A DNA stretch of 64,000 nucleotides from Heliocidaris erythrogramma (lineage: Eukaryota > Echinodermata > Echinoidea > Camarodonta > Echinometridae). This document shows positions 45,520 through 57,320 of the stretch, piece after piece. Position numbers and translations under genes: made by a program. Location of the stretch: NCBI GenBank assembly GCA_025617745.1, contig CM046873.1:29835410-29899409 (forward strand). The letters are read 5' to 3'. The notes beneath the pieces were generated by a model. It saw only the letters and a program-made list of their open reading frames with translations. It was not told where the DNA came from and ran no database searches. Within the stretch, counting starts at the first letter, position 1, and each line of letters starts with the position of its first letter.

Positions 45520-46299
45520 TAGATATATTTATACAAGCCACACCCGGGGGATGTTTACCCCAATTCTCTCTGGATTTATGCACATGGGATATAAGAGCAA
45601 TTAGGTTAGAATTCATAGTGATTGAAAAGTCAGTTATCATTTTTGTTTTCATGGTTGAAATTTGTCCGGTGGGGAATCCCCAATGTCCCCTTCTTATACG
45701 CCAGTGATCTGATTAATATTTTTTTACATTGTCAAATCTTCATGCGATGTCACTTTCATGCACCACTTATAAACTCGTTCGTTATTCAATAGGGGAGGGG
45801 ATCTTAATGCGAGTAGTTACACATTTGGCATTACGGGTGCAGAAGTGGATCGGGGGGGGGGGGGGCGAAGGGACAGCAGCTCCAGCACTACTGAAAACAC
45901 GAGGTAGAAAAGAGAAAGAACGTGGAAAAATATAGGAGGAAGAAAAAGAGAAGTGAAGGCGGAGAGAAAATTAAGGAAAAGTGACACTTTCCCAAAATCT
46001 CTAAAGACAAGTCACATTTCCCGAAATCAGCCCTGAAACATGTACATCTGAATTCTACTTATCAAATTACCCTAAAATTAACGAGTACATTTTGATAAAT
46101 TTTTTTTTGGTGTTGTTTGTCTTTTGTGTTGTGGAAAGTTTGTTTTGAAAAATATGTATTATCAGGATAAATTACAGAATTGTGGAAATGATATTAAGAA
46201 GAACTGTAATGTTTAATCGAAACTTATACCAAAGAAAAATAAAAATGTGAATCATGATATTAAACGCAAAGTTGGTAATGATGAGATACCTAACAAGCA
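45520..46299. other. Intergenic, no gene recognised
   Basis: Holds a poly(G) run at about 45853-45865 and A/G-rich DNA to 45960. No repeats or coding families recognised. Confidence 0.5.
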
Positions 46300-46731
46300 A
46301 ATATCTTATCTTCTAAACAAATCCTTTAATGAAGTAAGCTCAAGGTTGCAACTCCCTCGGGTAATACCTCTGAAGATAAATTAAACAGTTAACAAATTTT
46401 ATCTTTTCCTGCATGTGAATGTATTTTTTTTTTGCAATAAAGAAGGAATGTGTTGTAAAAGAACTGTCAAGTATTGACTGTTCAAAAGCAGTGGGAGTAG
46501 ATGGTATACACCCTAAACTTCTTGGCTGCAGAATATATAGGTGACCCATGCGACTTTACAAACATGTATTATTCCAACATATTTTAAGACAGCACAAATT
46601 ACTCCAATACACAAGGGAGGATCTTTTGATATTGATAATTTTATACCCATCTCTGTGCTAGCTGCCTTAACCAAATATTGGAAAGAGCAATACATGATGA
46701 AATTTCCCAAATAATTTCTTGGTAATGCAAA

Positions 46732-47467
46732 ATTTCAATATGGCACGAAAAAAAGACATGATAACGAAGCTTTTCGACCTGCACTCATCAGGTTATCACG
46801 CAGGTACATGTATATAACAAATTACTTGAAATCAACTATATTATACTCGGTGAAGCCGGACGCAACCTAGACGCCGTAATTTCAGAACAATCGCAAAGCT
46901 TGGACGAACTCCTTTTGTCTGCGCAGAAGAGGTTCATGCGATTGAATGTAAGCAGCTTCCAGAAAGCGTAAATGCGCTGAGCTTCTGGCCGTACTTCTCA
47001 GCGGCTGGCTGATCGCATTAAACAACACATCCCCTCGACTATTCGGAACCGCACAACCAATCAGCGCACGCAGCCCGTCCGTGCCTGCAAATCTGAAATG
47101 CACGCTAACAGACGAAAGATAGCCAAATGCGATTCAGCGATTGGTCTCCACTTGCTGAACAATCCAGCTTGCGCACAAAGTTATGCCGACGATCAATTCT
47201 CAATTATGTCCCGGGCCAGAAGCTCAGCGCATTTACGCTTTCTGGAAGCTGCTTACTTTCAATCGCACGAACCTCTTCTGCGCAGACAAAAGGAGTTCGT
47301 CCAAGCTTTTGCGATTGTTCTGAAATTACGGCGTCTAGGTTGCGTCCGGCTTCACCGAGTATAATATAGTTGATTTCAAGTAATTTGTTATATACCTGCG
47401 TGATAACCTGATGAGTGCAGGTCGAAAAGCTTCGTTATCATGTCTCTTTTTCGTGCCATATTGAAAT
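46732..47467. mobile_element. 736-bp nested palindromic element inserted in the LINE
   Basis: Starts ATTTCAATATGGCACGAAA and ends TTTCGTGCCATATTGAAAT. The outer arms (~105 bp) carry CCTGATGAGTGCAGGTCGAA and its complement. Inside them lies a second palindrome whose arms carry CGGTGAAGCCGGACGCAACC, AGACGCCGTAATTTCAGAAC and CAGCTTCCAGAAAGCGTAAA. The half copy at 32935-33060 has only the outer arm, showing that the inner palindrome is a separate unit. Reading frames of 65-90 codons inside are palindrome artefacts. Confidence 0.85.
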
Positions 47468-48437
47468 GATGAAATTTATACATTGTTAAATGTAAACAAA
47501 CTCCTTGCAAATTGTCAATCAGGGTTTAGACGATCTTATTATGCTGCTACATGTTTAACTGTAATTACAGATTATTTGTGTGATAAAATGGACCAAAACA
47601 TGTTATTGGGGTATTTTCTTAGATCTACGTAAATCTTTTGATGTTATTCTACACAATTTTATTCTTGGAAAGCTTATGTACTATGGTATTAAAGGGAAAG
47701 AATACATTTGCATGAATAACAGATAGGAGACATTCTGTAACAGTTAATGATTGCACTAGTAAATGTTTGAAGACCAGATGAGGAGTCCCACAGGGATCTA
47801 TATTGGGAACGTTGATATTTTGTCTCTTTATTAATGACATAATTATGTCATGTACATTTGCATTTCAATTCTAAAATGTCTCTTTATGCTGATGATACAG
47901 CTATTTTTAATCATTCTAAAACAATTAAGAAGGTACAAAAAAACTTACAAGATGATTTTGTTACAATATGCAAACCTTAATAATATGCATTTACACCCAC
48001 AAAAAACGAATGTCATGGCATTTGGTCATAAGAAAAAATGGTAAAATAAATGATTTGATAAAATTCAGAAACTTTCCTATAGAACATGTAAAGAAAATAA
48101 AATACTTGGGTGTAATTATACTTGATTCCGGTATGACTTGGGGTGAACATGTTTCTACTATTGTTGGTAAAATCTCTCGGGCAATTGGTTCCATACTGAG
48201 ATATAACTATTGCTTTCATTCAAAATATGGAAGAATTTGTGTTTTGCTATGATTTTACCTTTTATTGATTATTGTATTACATTTTGGGGAACCTGTGCAA
48301 AAATCCATAGGGATAAGATACAAAAACTACAGAATAAATATACTAGAATGATTTTGAATAAGGATTATCATACACCTCAGCGTTCCTCGTTCTCACGCTG
48401 AAATGTATCAGTAGAGCAGCGTATAAAATAGCAATAT

Positions 48438-48894
48438 CAGGGGTGTCGATCCGTGTTCATGATTGGGGGGAGGGGGTGACCGGCGAGGGTGTGGGAGAGG
48501 GATACCCCCTCCCACACCAGGGACTTTTTCAGAAATCTGTCCATAAAACTTGCATTTTAGAGAATCCCAAAATTGTTTTTAATGAAAAGCAGGAATGCAC
48601 GGATCTACGCCAATGGACGGAACCCCTTAATTGAGAATAATGCGAGCGAACAAATTTTCTTCGATATTTTTGCATTGAAATTGTGGCATTTACTTACACC
48701 TAATCATTAAAGAATGTGATGGTATTTCAGGATCAAACATTGAGTTTGTATAATTATTAGTTTTAAGCTAATGTATCATAACTCTTATTTATTTTATCCA
48801 AAAATATTAGGGGGATGATAATACAGGCCAAACCCAACCTCAATTATTTTTTTTGGGATACATACCCCCCCCCCCCCCGAGATCGACACCCATG
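48438..48894. mobile_element. 457-bp hAT-like MITE inserted in the LINE
   Basis: Ends CAGGGGTGTCGATC and GATCGACACCCATG. Flanked by AGCAATAT (48430-48437) and ATCAATAT (48895-48902), an 8-bp duplication with one mismatch. LINE coding similarity resumes after it. No transposase frame. Confidence 0.7.
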
Positions 48895-49368
48895 ATCAAT
48901 ATTGTGTTCTTTCTTTAAATATAAATTAATCTAATACCAACTTATTTACAATCATTGACCTGCAAACGAATTGTAAATTATTGGACACGTTAGTCTTTAA
49001 AATGCCCCTCCAATTACCCCGCCCAAGGACAGAATATAAAAGAAATATTTTGCATAATTATGTTGGAGCCAGTTTGTTTAATGCACTCCCTGGTAATGAT
49101 CAGATGTGTACATCCCTTTAAGTTCAATGGACTCAATGGAATTATAAACATTACTTTTCAAAATTGTACATTTTATAATACCATTTAATCACTCTCTAAT
49201 TTTTGTAATTTACCATGTTACCCAGGTGTTATATATTTTGTATTTTCACGTAGAATGATTTGTTAAACTGCAGGGCGCCTTTGGAAAGCAGTTTTGCATA
49301 ACTGAATCAGACCAACCCTGCAGTATAAAATAAAAAAGACAAAATAAGTAAATAAATAAATAAATATG

Positions 49369-49860
49369 CTTACCTGATTTTTTATGAAACGGGGCCAAGA
49401 TCTTTGTGGATTGTGGGTGGTCCAAGATGGCACGTTTGATCAGTTCAAATGCTGGTTTCTGACATCTTATTAATGTTAAGCACAAGGGTGCCTGTATTTA
49501 CTGGAGTTATAACTCAGTCCGCTGCGAATCCATTGCTCCGCATAGATGTTGTGAAACACCTAATGTAATTTTTTATTGATTATGATGAGTCAAACCTGAT
49601 CCATCTGAACAGTTCGAATACTGGCTTCTGACAGCTTAATATTAGTGTTAAGCACAAGGGTATTTACTCGAGTGATAACTCATTCCACTGCGAAACCATG
49701 GATGTCGTAAGACAGAAATGATGTTGAGTGTGATGAGTCAAACCTGGTCCTTCTGATCAGTTCAAATGCTGGTGTCTGACACCTTTATTCTACGAAGCAC
49801 AAGGGTATTTTCTTGAATGATTTCTTTCACAACTTCCTGGTCTGACACCGCAGATGAACC
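49369..49860 (-). repeat. Three diverged ~155-bp tandem units, exon-like
   Basis: GTTCRAAYRCTGGYKTCTGACA and AGCACAAGGGT recur around 49440, 49605 and 49758. On the minus strand the rightmost unit reads open from an ATG at about 49862 (MGSSAVSDQEVVKEIIQENT, then LVLRRIK) to a GTGTCA donor-like site. The leftmost ends AAATCAG|GTAAGC at 49374. This suggests tandem copies of a small exon, but the family is not recognised and the other copies contain stops. Confidence 0.4.
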
Positions 49861-51600
49861 CATGTTACATTTGCATAGCTTGACTCTCAGGCTTATGTTT
49901 TTTCTGCTATTCAAATGCATCACAATGTGTAATATTATCTGTGAGAAGTCCTTTCACCCTCTAGTATCCTTCGATGTTCTACGATGTCCTGCGATATGCT
50001 ACGATACCCTCAGAAGTCCGTCGGTATTATACCCTGCAATAAATATAAAGCTACAGAAGCATGCCAATCGATGTAATAGCACACCACAATATGTCTTTGA
50101 TTATACATCAGTTATACTGCCAAGCCGACTCCACACCGACTCCACACCAATCGATTCTTGGTCATTCGGGGTAATGTTATATTTTGTTCGGTCTGCTGTC
50201 GGTCTGGTTTGAGTATCATCGGTGTGACTGAGATATTAGATTTACAATACTAATCGTAGCCTGTCGCTGTCTTACGCAGACTTTCGTGGCTTATCTCATC
50301 GTAAAGTACGTTTTGGGGGACTTTTCGCATAAAATATTTCACAACTTTGCCCAAAAAGGTTTTTTCTTCTTTTTTTTTGCTCCAAAGAGAGGCATTGAAA
50401 TTGTTCAAAAACATATTTAGCCTAACTGTACTCCTCGCTACGTGCGCCTTTAATAGAACATTAGCATGCTTGGAGTTGAGCCAAAAAAAATGGAGCGCCG
50501 TTCCAAACAATAAGGAAAATATTCAGTTCAATTTCGTTATAGAATATGCAAAGAATACGTCATGGGTAACAAAAGAGAGTCAGACAAAACCAGTAAAAAA
50601 TATGTTTTTTTTTTGTTAGTTTTAAAGCACCTCACTATACAGCCAAATTCCTTTTTCTTTGGCTGCGCATATCAATAATACGCCATAGAAGAAACAAATT
50701 TGATCTCATGGTTTATACAGTAGAATACCGTAATAGCCCGTAGGCTGAACTGCATTCAGTTGAAAAAGAAATAAAAATAACTATTTAAAACATGGTTATG
50801 ATGATGTAATTATGATTGGTTCAAAGCGAATTACTGAAACTGTAAGCTATTATGAATGATTCTTAAAAAGTCAATGAAAATAAATGAGTAAACCCAAGAT
50901 GTAATAAGAGTGTTGTAGAAATGTATTCATAAAGCAATACATAGGAAATATAGGCCTATAGAAAAACGAGTATTAAAAATATTTATTGGTTACCACAGAG
51001 ATTGAAATAATTTCCAGGAACATCCCGTTCTGTCTTGGGCCTTGAAGATAATAATTGGCCCGATTGCTAATAAGAACAACGATTATAGTCTGCATTCCTA
51101 GTCCAATTTTGTGTACTTTCTCAGTGAACAGAACTGGGATTTTGAAATGTAGGCCTACTCCATAAATTGTTTTCAGTGATGCTCTTATGCAAATCCCACT
51201 ATTATGTCTATGGATGGTGTGCTTTAACAAATGAATGAATTAAATAATTAGAGATATAAGTTCTCGGATTATGTCCTTATTGAGTGCAAGAGCTGGTTTC
51301 CTCTCTTGAGTACCGTACTTTAAAATAGCAAATTCCAAATTAACTTTGTTGTATCAGTTAAGAAAAGCCCCAGTACACACCAATGCAAAAGAAATGGTGG
51401 GCTTATGAATTACAAAATCTTCATCTTTGCGTATCTGAAAGAGAAAGACCTAGGAATCCGAATGTGGTTTGTTCGTACAATATCGTGGTTTTAAATTGTA
51501 CTTTTTGTTTATCGTTGTTCTTGCGCGCACTATCCCCCCTCTCTCTCTCTTCCCTTCTCTCTCTCCTTCTCTGCCCTCTCTCCCTCCCCTCTCCCCTCTA
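49861..51600. other. Intergenic, no gene recognised
   Basis: Frames up to 131 codons occur but none has a convincing family signature. A TCTC-rich tract at 51535-51600 precedes the next repeat. Confidence 0.5.
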
Positions 51601-52803
51601 ACACTGCACACTGTTAAAAAATAACACCAAAATGTGTTAAAAGGGAACATGGTCGTCTGTGGTGTAAACCATTACACACCATGAGTGGTTAGATTTTGCT
51701 TGATACATGTGTTATGTTTTACACATCTAATGTGTAAAATGTTAACACCAAAGGGTGGGGTAACATCTTACCCCAAAACGACCATGTTCCCTTTTTTACC
51801 CCATGCTGTGCAACTTTTAACCTGTGTAACTATTCACCCCGCAGCTGTGTTATTATTTTACCCCTTAAGTGGTACAGAATTTACCCCATACTTTTTACCA
51901 CACCCCAATGTGTCACTTTTTACACTAAATGTCTACACCAGGATGAGTTGAGACTACAAGACAAATGCACAATGAAAATTATGTTTTGTTAAACTTGCAT
52001 TTTAATAAGCATGGAAAAAGTTCCAAAAAAGTTAAGATTTTAAACTACAGTATTTAAATATGATCAGAAAGGTTGAATTATTTACATATAATTTACATAT
52101 AATTATACTCTAAATGCTGGAATGTGGATCAATCACAATAAAAGTAACAATATACAAGCTTCTTTGGGCGAAAACCTGGATGTATGTTTCTTGTTTTGTG
52201 AATTTGTTGGAAAAAACACTAACTTCAAACATTTTGATATAGTTTTGACAAACGCATTTCCTCTTAAAACTTGCATCTCAATAATGGAAAACAAAACAAA
52301 CTACAAAACAATGTTACAACAGACTTTCTAACTATATAACATGATCTGAAAGGTTGATTTTCACATAACAAATGATTTACATATAATTTAGACATAATTA
52401 TATTATAATGGTGGCGTCACACTATAGATACTTAGGAATAAATCTGGACAAAAATTGAGCTAACTGCATGGCATTTTTGGCTGGCTATGAAAGTATTGGT
52501 GCACACGTGTAAATCGGGAAGTTCCGCCCGGGGCTCCTCAACATCAAACATCCACTTCCAATGTGCAATCAACTCTGAAATGTGCTCTGGGTCTATAACA
52601 TAGCTTCTGATGCAATAATAAAATTAATATAATGAAAATGTGAATGTTTTACAATTAAATGAAGAGATGACATCGGCTGGCATCCCCCACGATCTCAGCA
52701 ACGACTCCATGATGACGATGAACTGTAGTGTAGCTTCACCACTGCACTGCATGATTGTGATCGTACCCGGCCGCGTTTCGCGCCTATATACACACACACT
52801 AAC

Positions 52804-53240
52804 AAAATATACAGCTCCTCATTGTACCTTCCACACTGGTTCTGGTAGACAAAGAACATCCCTTCATTGCTAATGCTATTATGTAAAAAAAATGTAGAAC
52901 AGGTGTCACATGCATATTCACGGTTCTACTTATTTTACATAATAGCAATGAAGGGATGTTCTTCTACCAGAACAATAGACCTGTTTACTAAGTGATTCAA
53001 ATTTATGGATGTTTCTTACCTGGGGACCTAGTAACGAGGTATTCCATTAACCTGTTATTAATGAATGAACTACAATACTTGGAATCCAGTTTGCATACAT
53101 TACTTGTTGCTATGTCTGACAAGCCTCTGGCAAGCTTTCAGGTTGTCAAGAACAACCTTTGTTTCAAAAGTATGCATAAAATTTGAATCACTTAGTAAAC
53201 AGGTCTATTGTGGAGGGTACAATGAGGAGCTGTATATTTT
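52804..53240. repeat. Palindromic element split by a MITE
   Basis: The left arm 52804-52900 (AAAATATACAGCTCCTCATT to GTAGAAC) pairs with 52923-52972 and then, after the MITE, with 53211-53240 (GGGTACAATGAGGAGCTGTA). Removing the MITE restores one continuous inverted arm. Confidence 0.8.
52973..53210. mobile_element. 238-bp MITE with ~35-bp terminal inverted repeats
   Basis: CAATAGACCTGTTTACTAAG at the left and CTTAGTAAACAGGTCTATTG at the right, continuing TGATTCAAATTTATG / CATAAAATTTGAATCA. Inserted in the right arm of the surrounding palindrome. Confidence 0.85.
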
Positions 53241-53480
53241 GCCCACTCTCTTTTGTCATCGTGTCCAAGTGTGTTGATGATTACCACAAATGGGGTAACA
53301 TTTTGACATGTGGACGAAGTTTGACCAGAATCGGGTTTCTTTTTTTACCGCGGTGCAGGTGTAAACGTTTAACTCGCATGCTGTGTACCCTTGTTTCATG
53401 CTTCTACACAGATATGTGTACATTTTGACACATATTCTTACCACAACTGTTTAACCACACGTTTTTTTACCACCTGTTCT

Positions 53481-54402
53481 AAGACTGCATGCTCTTCGGA
53501 AAAGCCTGCATAGATATATGGCGCACTACGAGATTTGCGATACACATGACATCTATGTGGAAGCTATTGTATTTGGTATGTAACTTTTTAAAATCTTTTT
53601 GCAGTCTTTGTAGATGTTACTTTCAAAATAATGGAATGTATAAATTTTACTTCAATATCACTACTCCTCTGTTAATATAGTTACATTTTAGACCTCTACA
53701 TCTTCATATTTCCCTGTTTTTATCATTTTTTTTAAATACTTGTAATGAATTACTTCAAGAAATATTTTATGTTATATTATCGTGCAAAAACTAAAATTGC
53801 CATTGCACAAATTATTTAATATATATGGACGCCGGTAATTATGACTTACTTTTTGGTTCCCATACTGTAGTTCAAAAATTTGCTTCATAAACATAATAGT
53901 GAATATACTGATAATAGATAACGAGAGCAAATATACTACATGTATTACCATCTGATTTAGACAATTTCCATCTTAGCTAAAAAATCAAAGGTATTATAAT
54001 AAAATGGCAAAACAAAACAAAAGATCTGACTGCTGCATGACAAAAATCTTTATCTATGAACTTTCATATTTTGCTGATGATATGGGAATGGGATATGGGA
54101 ATTGTGGTATAGTGGTATATATGGTATAGTGGTGGTATGTTCGTCGATAAGCTGGAAATGCTGTAGCTGTTGGTGGTGCTTCGGACATGTTTGAGATGTC
54201 GCAATCATGAATTTATCTTGTTCTTGTTGTTCCAGTTTATTAGCTAGCATCCACGATGTAATGATCGGTTAATAATTTTGGAAACCATACATGTGCAGTA
54301 TATGATATAATATTATCTATATTTGTTGCATTTATAAGCCACATGGATTTGGGTATTAAATATAATAAAATAAAAGAAAAGAAAATTAAATCAAATAATG
54401 TG
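53481..54402. other. AT-rich intergenic interval
   Basis: No gene, RNA or repeat recognised apart from short GGTAT-rich DNA near 54085-54140. Confidence 0.5.
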
Positions 54403-54835
54403 TCTAGTGAACCATATCATAATAGAACCAGAATAATAAAAAACAGTCGACACGTACGGTAGAGTATATCATGCTTTATTCAAGCGAGGCGACATGGAAA
54501 GAAAAAAAAAGCAACGTTAATGAAAATAATTCGAGGCAACATTTAACCTTAATGTATTTTTTTTCCAAATACGTGATTACCGGTAATCACATTTCAAGTG
54601 TCGCCTCTTTCTTGATGAATTCAAATTATTTGGTGTAATTACTGATAATGCTTTTTCACAACCTCTTGAGATTGTCAAAAATTGTCGAAAAGTATTTAAG
54701 AAAAGCATAAACGTCAAATATGAATCGATGTCAACTTTTCTCATTCATCGTCTTGAAATATGGACAACAATATAGAAACATGGCACATTATATTAGAATA
54801 TCATAATTGATAGGATTAGAATAAATTGAATAAGT

Positions 54836-54922
54836 CATAAAGAAATGTGAGAAAATTACAATGCCAGGGTCCCGGGTTCGAATCCCGGTCGGGGCATTGT
54901 AATTTTCTCACATTTCTTTATG
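54836..54922. repeat. Perfect 30-bp inverted repeat with tRNA T-arm-like loop
   Basis: 54836-54865 and 54893-54922 are exact reverse complements. The 27-base loop contains CCCGGGTTCGAATCCCGG, a perfect tRNA T-arm/Pol III B box. No A box or cloverleaf accompanies it. Confidence 0.9.
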
Positions 54923-55097
54923 ATATATTAGAATAGTTCTCACCATAATCAACATATACAAATTTTAAAAGACGAACTTGACATGTTCGTTAATTGGAAG
55001 TGAGTGTTCACTTCGTTTCTTTTCTGTTTTAACCCCACACATTTCTGCTTCTTTGTTACTGTAAAGGTACAATTAATATACCAATCTCTCACTCATT

Positions 55098-55177
55098 TCG
55101 TGTGTTGAGAGCCAGAAGGGCGTTAAACTCTGTGTTAAAACATACGAGTTAACGCCCTTCTGGCTCTCAACACACGA
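55098..55177. repeat. Perfect 29-bp inverted repeat
   Basis: 55098-55126 and 55149-55177 are exact reverse complements (TCGTGTGTTGAGAGCCAGAA / TTCTGGCTCTCAACACACGA) with a 22-base spacer. Absent from block A, so it is an insertion. Confidence 0.9.
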
Positions 55178-56379
55178 TTTGTAAGTTGTTAGAAGTGTGA
55201 GTAATTAATCATTGGTTATTGGCAACTTCTCAGATGTACACCTCTCAAATGAACAAATAAAGTGAGTACTAGGTTTAGAAATACTCTTATCCTTAAACAG
55301 TAAAACGGACTCAAGTATTCAGTGTGGGCGGGCGGCGCGAGGTTCAATCAATTCTACAAGAGAGCCCCTTTATAAAAGAAAGTCCATGATTTTTTTTTCT
55401 CAATAAAACGAAACAAAACATAATCACAATGAAAATTCAAAGAACGGTATTTTATATTTACAACCTCTTCTCACTGAACAAATTATGTATATGACTGCTA
55501 AAAAAATACACATTGTGATCTGATGTCCTACTCTTAACTAAACCAGCTGAGCAATTGAAATGACTTTTTAATCATTCCAGACTCTTTATTTTTCCTTTTT
55601 GGGAAAGTTGAAAAATACTGGTCCTCCGAGCAGCCACTAAAAGCCCAATCATTTCTTGCAATATCAAAAAATTGACACATGTGTGACAGAATATTTCAAA
55701 ATTCCCATTACCCATATGCTTTCACTTGCAAAGCATATCATGTATTTCGCAAAACTTAAGTGTCTTTTTAAAGCTTCTGATTTTTACATAAATTTGGTAG
55801 ATGACAAAACATTTAAAATGTAAACATATTATTTAATTTGATGAATGTCATATCTTTAAAAGTGAAGTGTGTCATGTACTTTATATGAAGTTTTTTCTTC
55901 TCCCTGTCAGTAACTATTCATTCAATTCACACAGAATAGAACATTAAAAGAGTTAACAATGAAATATAATTTCATTTGTATGTATGTCATCTAAACTGTA
56001 TAAAACGTTAGGTTCAATTGTTTTCACGTAAAAGACATGAATGAAACATAACACATTAAAAGTCGTATTCCATACGCAACCAAAAAAAAAAATGAAAGAA
56101 AAACAAATATCTGGGATGATATGCGAACAGACTACACATGATACCTTGAATTCAAACAACGTGTCACTAACAAAAATCACAAGAAAAGGTATAATAATGA
56201 CCTCTTCTGTATCATGGCGGATCATTGGATGCATACAAATTTACGTCATCAAACCATCATTATCATACAATACAAATAACATAAAATATGACTTTCATGC
56301 TATGCCATATACACATATTAAATAGATCAGATCAATATACATATCAAACCATGATCACACTAAGCCTTTAAGTCTGTTT

Positions 56380-56820
56380 TAAGATCCTCTTGCTTACCTT
56401 CAAATGTTTGAGAAACTCAGCTCCGGCCTATCTTCAACAGTTAATAACAGAATACACGCCTTCTCGCAATTTGCGCTCAAGCAAGAAATCACTCTTAATA
56501 GTTCCTCCCACCAATACCCAGTCTTACAGTTCTCGATCTTTTCATTCAGCATCCCATCAGCTCTGGAACAATCTACCTCAATGCATAAAACAAGCAGACT
56601 TAACTGAAAGATTCAAATCCATGTTAAAAACTTATCTGCTCATCAAATAGTTGTATGCCTAATTAGCATATCCAGCTCTCTCAACCTTTTACTAATATAT
56701 TTTGTACGTCTGAAACTGTTCCTTTCTTTCTCCTCTTTCCTTTTCTTAAGCGCTTACAGACATTTTTATGTGATAAGCGCTTGATAAATATTGTAAATTA
56801 TTATTATTATTATTATTATG
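56380..56820 (+). pseudogene. 5'-truncated CR1/L2-like LINE 3' end
   Basis: An open frame to a stop at 56648 encodes the C-terminal end of a LINE ORF2: LTFKCLRNSAPAYLQQ, YTPSRNLRSS, LLIVPPTNTQSYSSRSF, LWNNLPQCIKQAD, FKSMLKTYLL. It is followed by ~170 bp of 3' UTR and an (ATT)n tail at 56797-56817. The truncated start and simple-repeat tail fit target-primed insertion. Confidence 0.85.
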
Positions 56821-57078
56821 AATTTATGCAGCTAACACTATTTACAAACGCTTAATACAATTGTCCAATAAGTGATAACGTTTTTCAATTCCACAAGTGA
56901 TTCGAACAAACCTCATTTCATTTATGGTTCTTTTAGAATAGCATTATGAGAATAGGAACATTCCTTCTTATTGTTGAGTGCAAAGCAAATATGGACAACA
57001 AAAAGTCACTTCAGGAATGGAAGCTGTGACGTCAATGTGTTACAATATATTGGCTCATATCCCTGCCAAACATAGTTA

Positions 57079-57320
57079 CACTGTAAAAAATAACTGTAGA
57101 TTAACAGGTTTTTTGACTTGTAACTGTAGATTAACAGGTTTTTTGACTTGTAAAATTACAAGTTTGCGCCGTTTTTCTGTTAATACGGTATTTTTCTTGT
57201 GAAAATTAGCAATTTTCCTGCCATTTCACAGGAAAAATACCGTATTAACAGAAAAACGGCCAAAACTTGTAATTTTACAAGTCAAAAAAACCTGTTAATC
57301 TACAATTATTTTTTAGAGTG
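57079..57320. mobile_element. 242-bp mariner-type MITE with TA target duplication
   Basis: CACTGTAAAAAATAACTGTA at the left is inverted at the right as TACAATTATTTTTTAGAGTG. Arms exceed 90 bp, with an internal 34-bp direct duplication in the left arm. Copy A of the block has the empty site (GTTATAGAGAC), fixing the insertion exactly and showing TA on both sides. TA duplication points to Tc1/mariner mobilisation. Confidence 0.88.

Larger units (their letters stand above)
46300..49367 (+). pseudogene. Dead CR1/L2-like LINE reverse transcriptase with two nested insertions
   Basis: Reverse-transcriptase pieces in order: SKAVGVDGIHPKLL, ITPIHKGGS (46440-46730); then, after an insertion, NQGFR and VPQGSILG-type GVPQGSILGTLIF, LYADDTAIF, KYLGVIILDSGMTWG, PFIDYCITFWG and KIQKLQNKYTRMILNKDYHT (47500-48400); then, after a second insertion, the C-terminal tail VGASLFNALPG (about 49060-49100). 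Frames shift repeatedly and stops are common, so it is non-functional. The 3' end (CAACCCTGCAGTATAAAATA, then AAAT repeats to 49367) is typical of CR1/L2-like elements. Confidence 0.8.
51604..53480. repeat. Composite repeat region with GTGTAAA/TTTACACC-rich ends
   Basis: The left part (51604-51950) has many TTAACACC/TTTACCCC motifs and an inverted pair AAGGGAACATGGTCGT / ACGACCATGTTCCCTT. The right part (53270-53480) is rich in GTGTACA/TTTACCAC motifs in the other orientation. In between are a ~275-bp diverged duplication (51985-52110 and 52262-52400) and nested palindromes. It may be one ~1.9-kb element; termini are not well defined. Confidence 0.4.

Noticed and set aside
47098-47369. Two overlapping plus-strand frames of 80-88 codons and a minus-strand one nearby that look alike
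   Set aside because: The similarity arises because they lie in opposite arms of one palindrome.
49817-50212. 131-codon plus-strand frame with a DSWSFGVMLY stretch reminiscent of a protein kinase subdomain IX
   Set aside because: No other kinase motifs (VAIK, HRD, DFG) occur in any nearby frame; probably coincidence.
51450-51650. Frames over the TCTC-rich tract
   Set aside because: Low-complexity Ser/Leu or Arg/Glu/Gly translation only.
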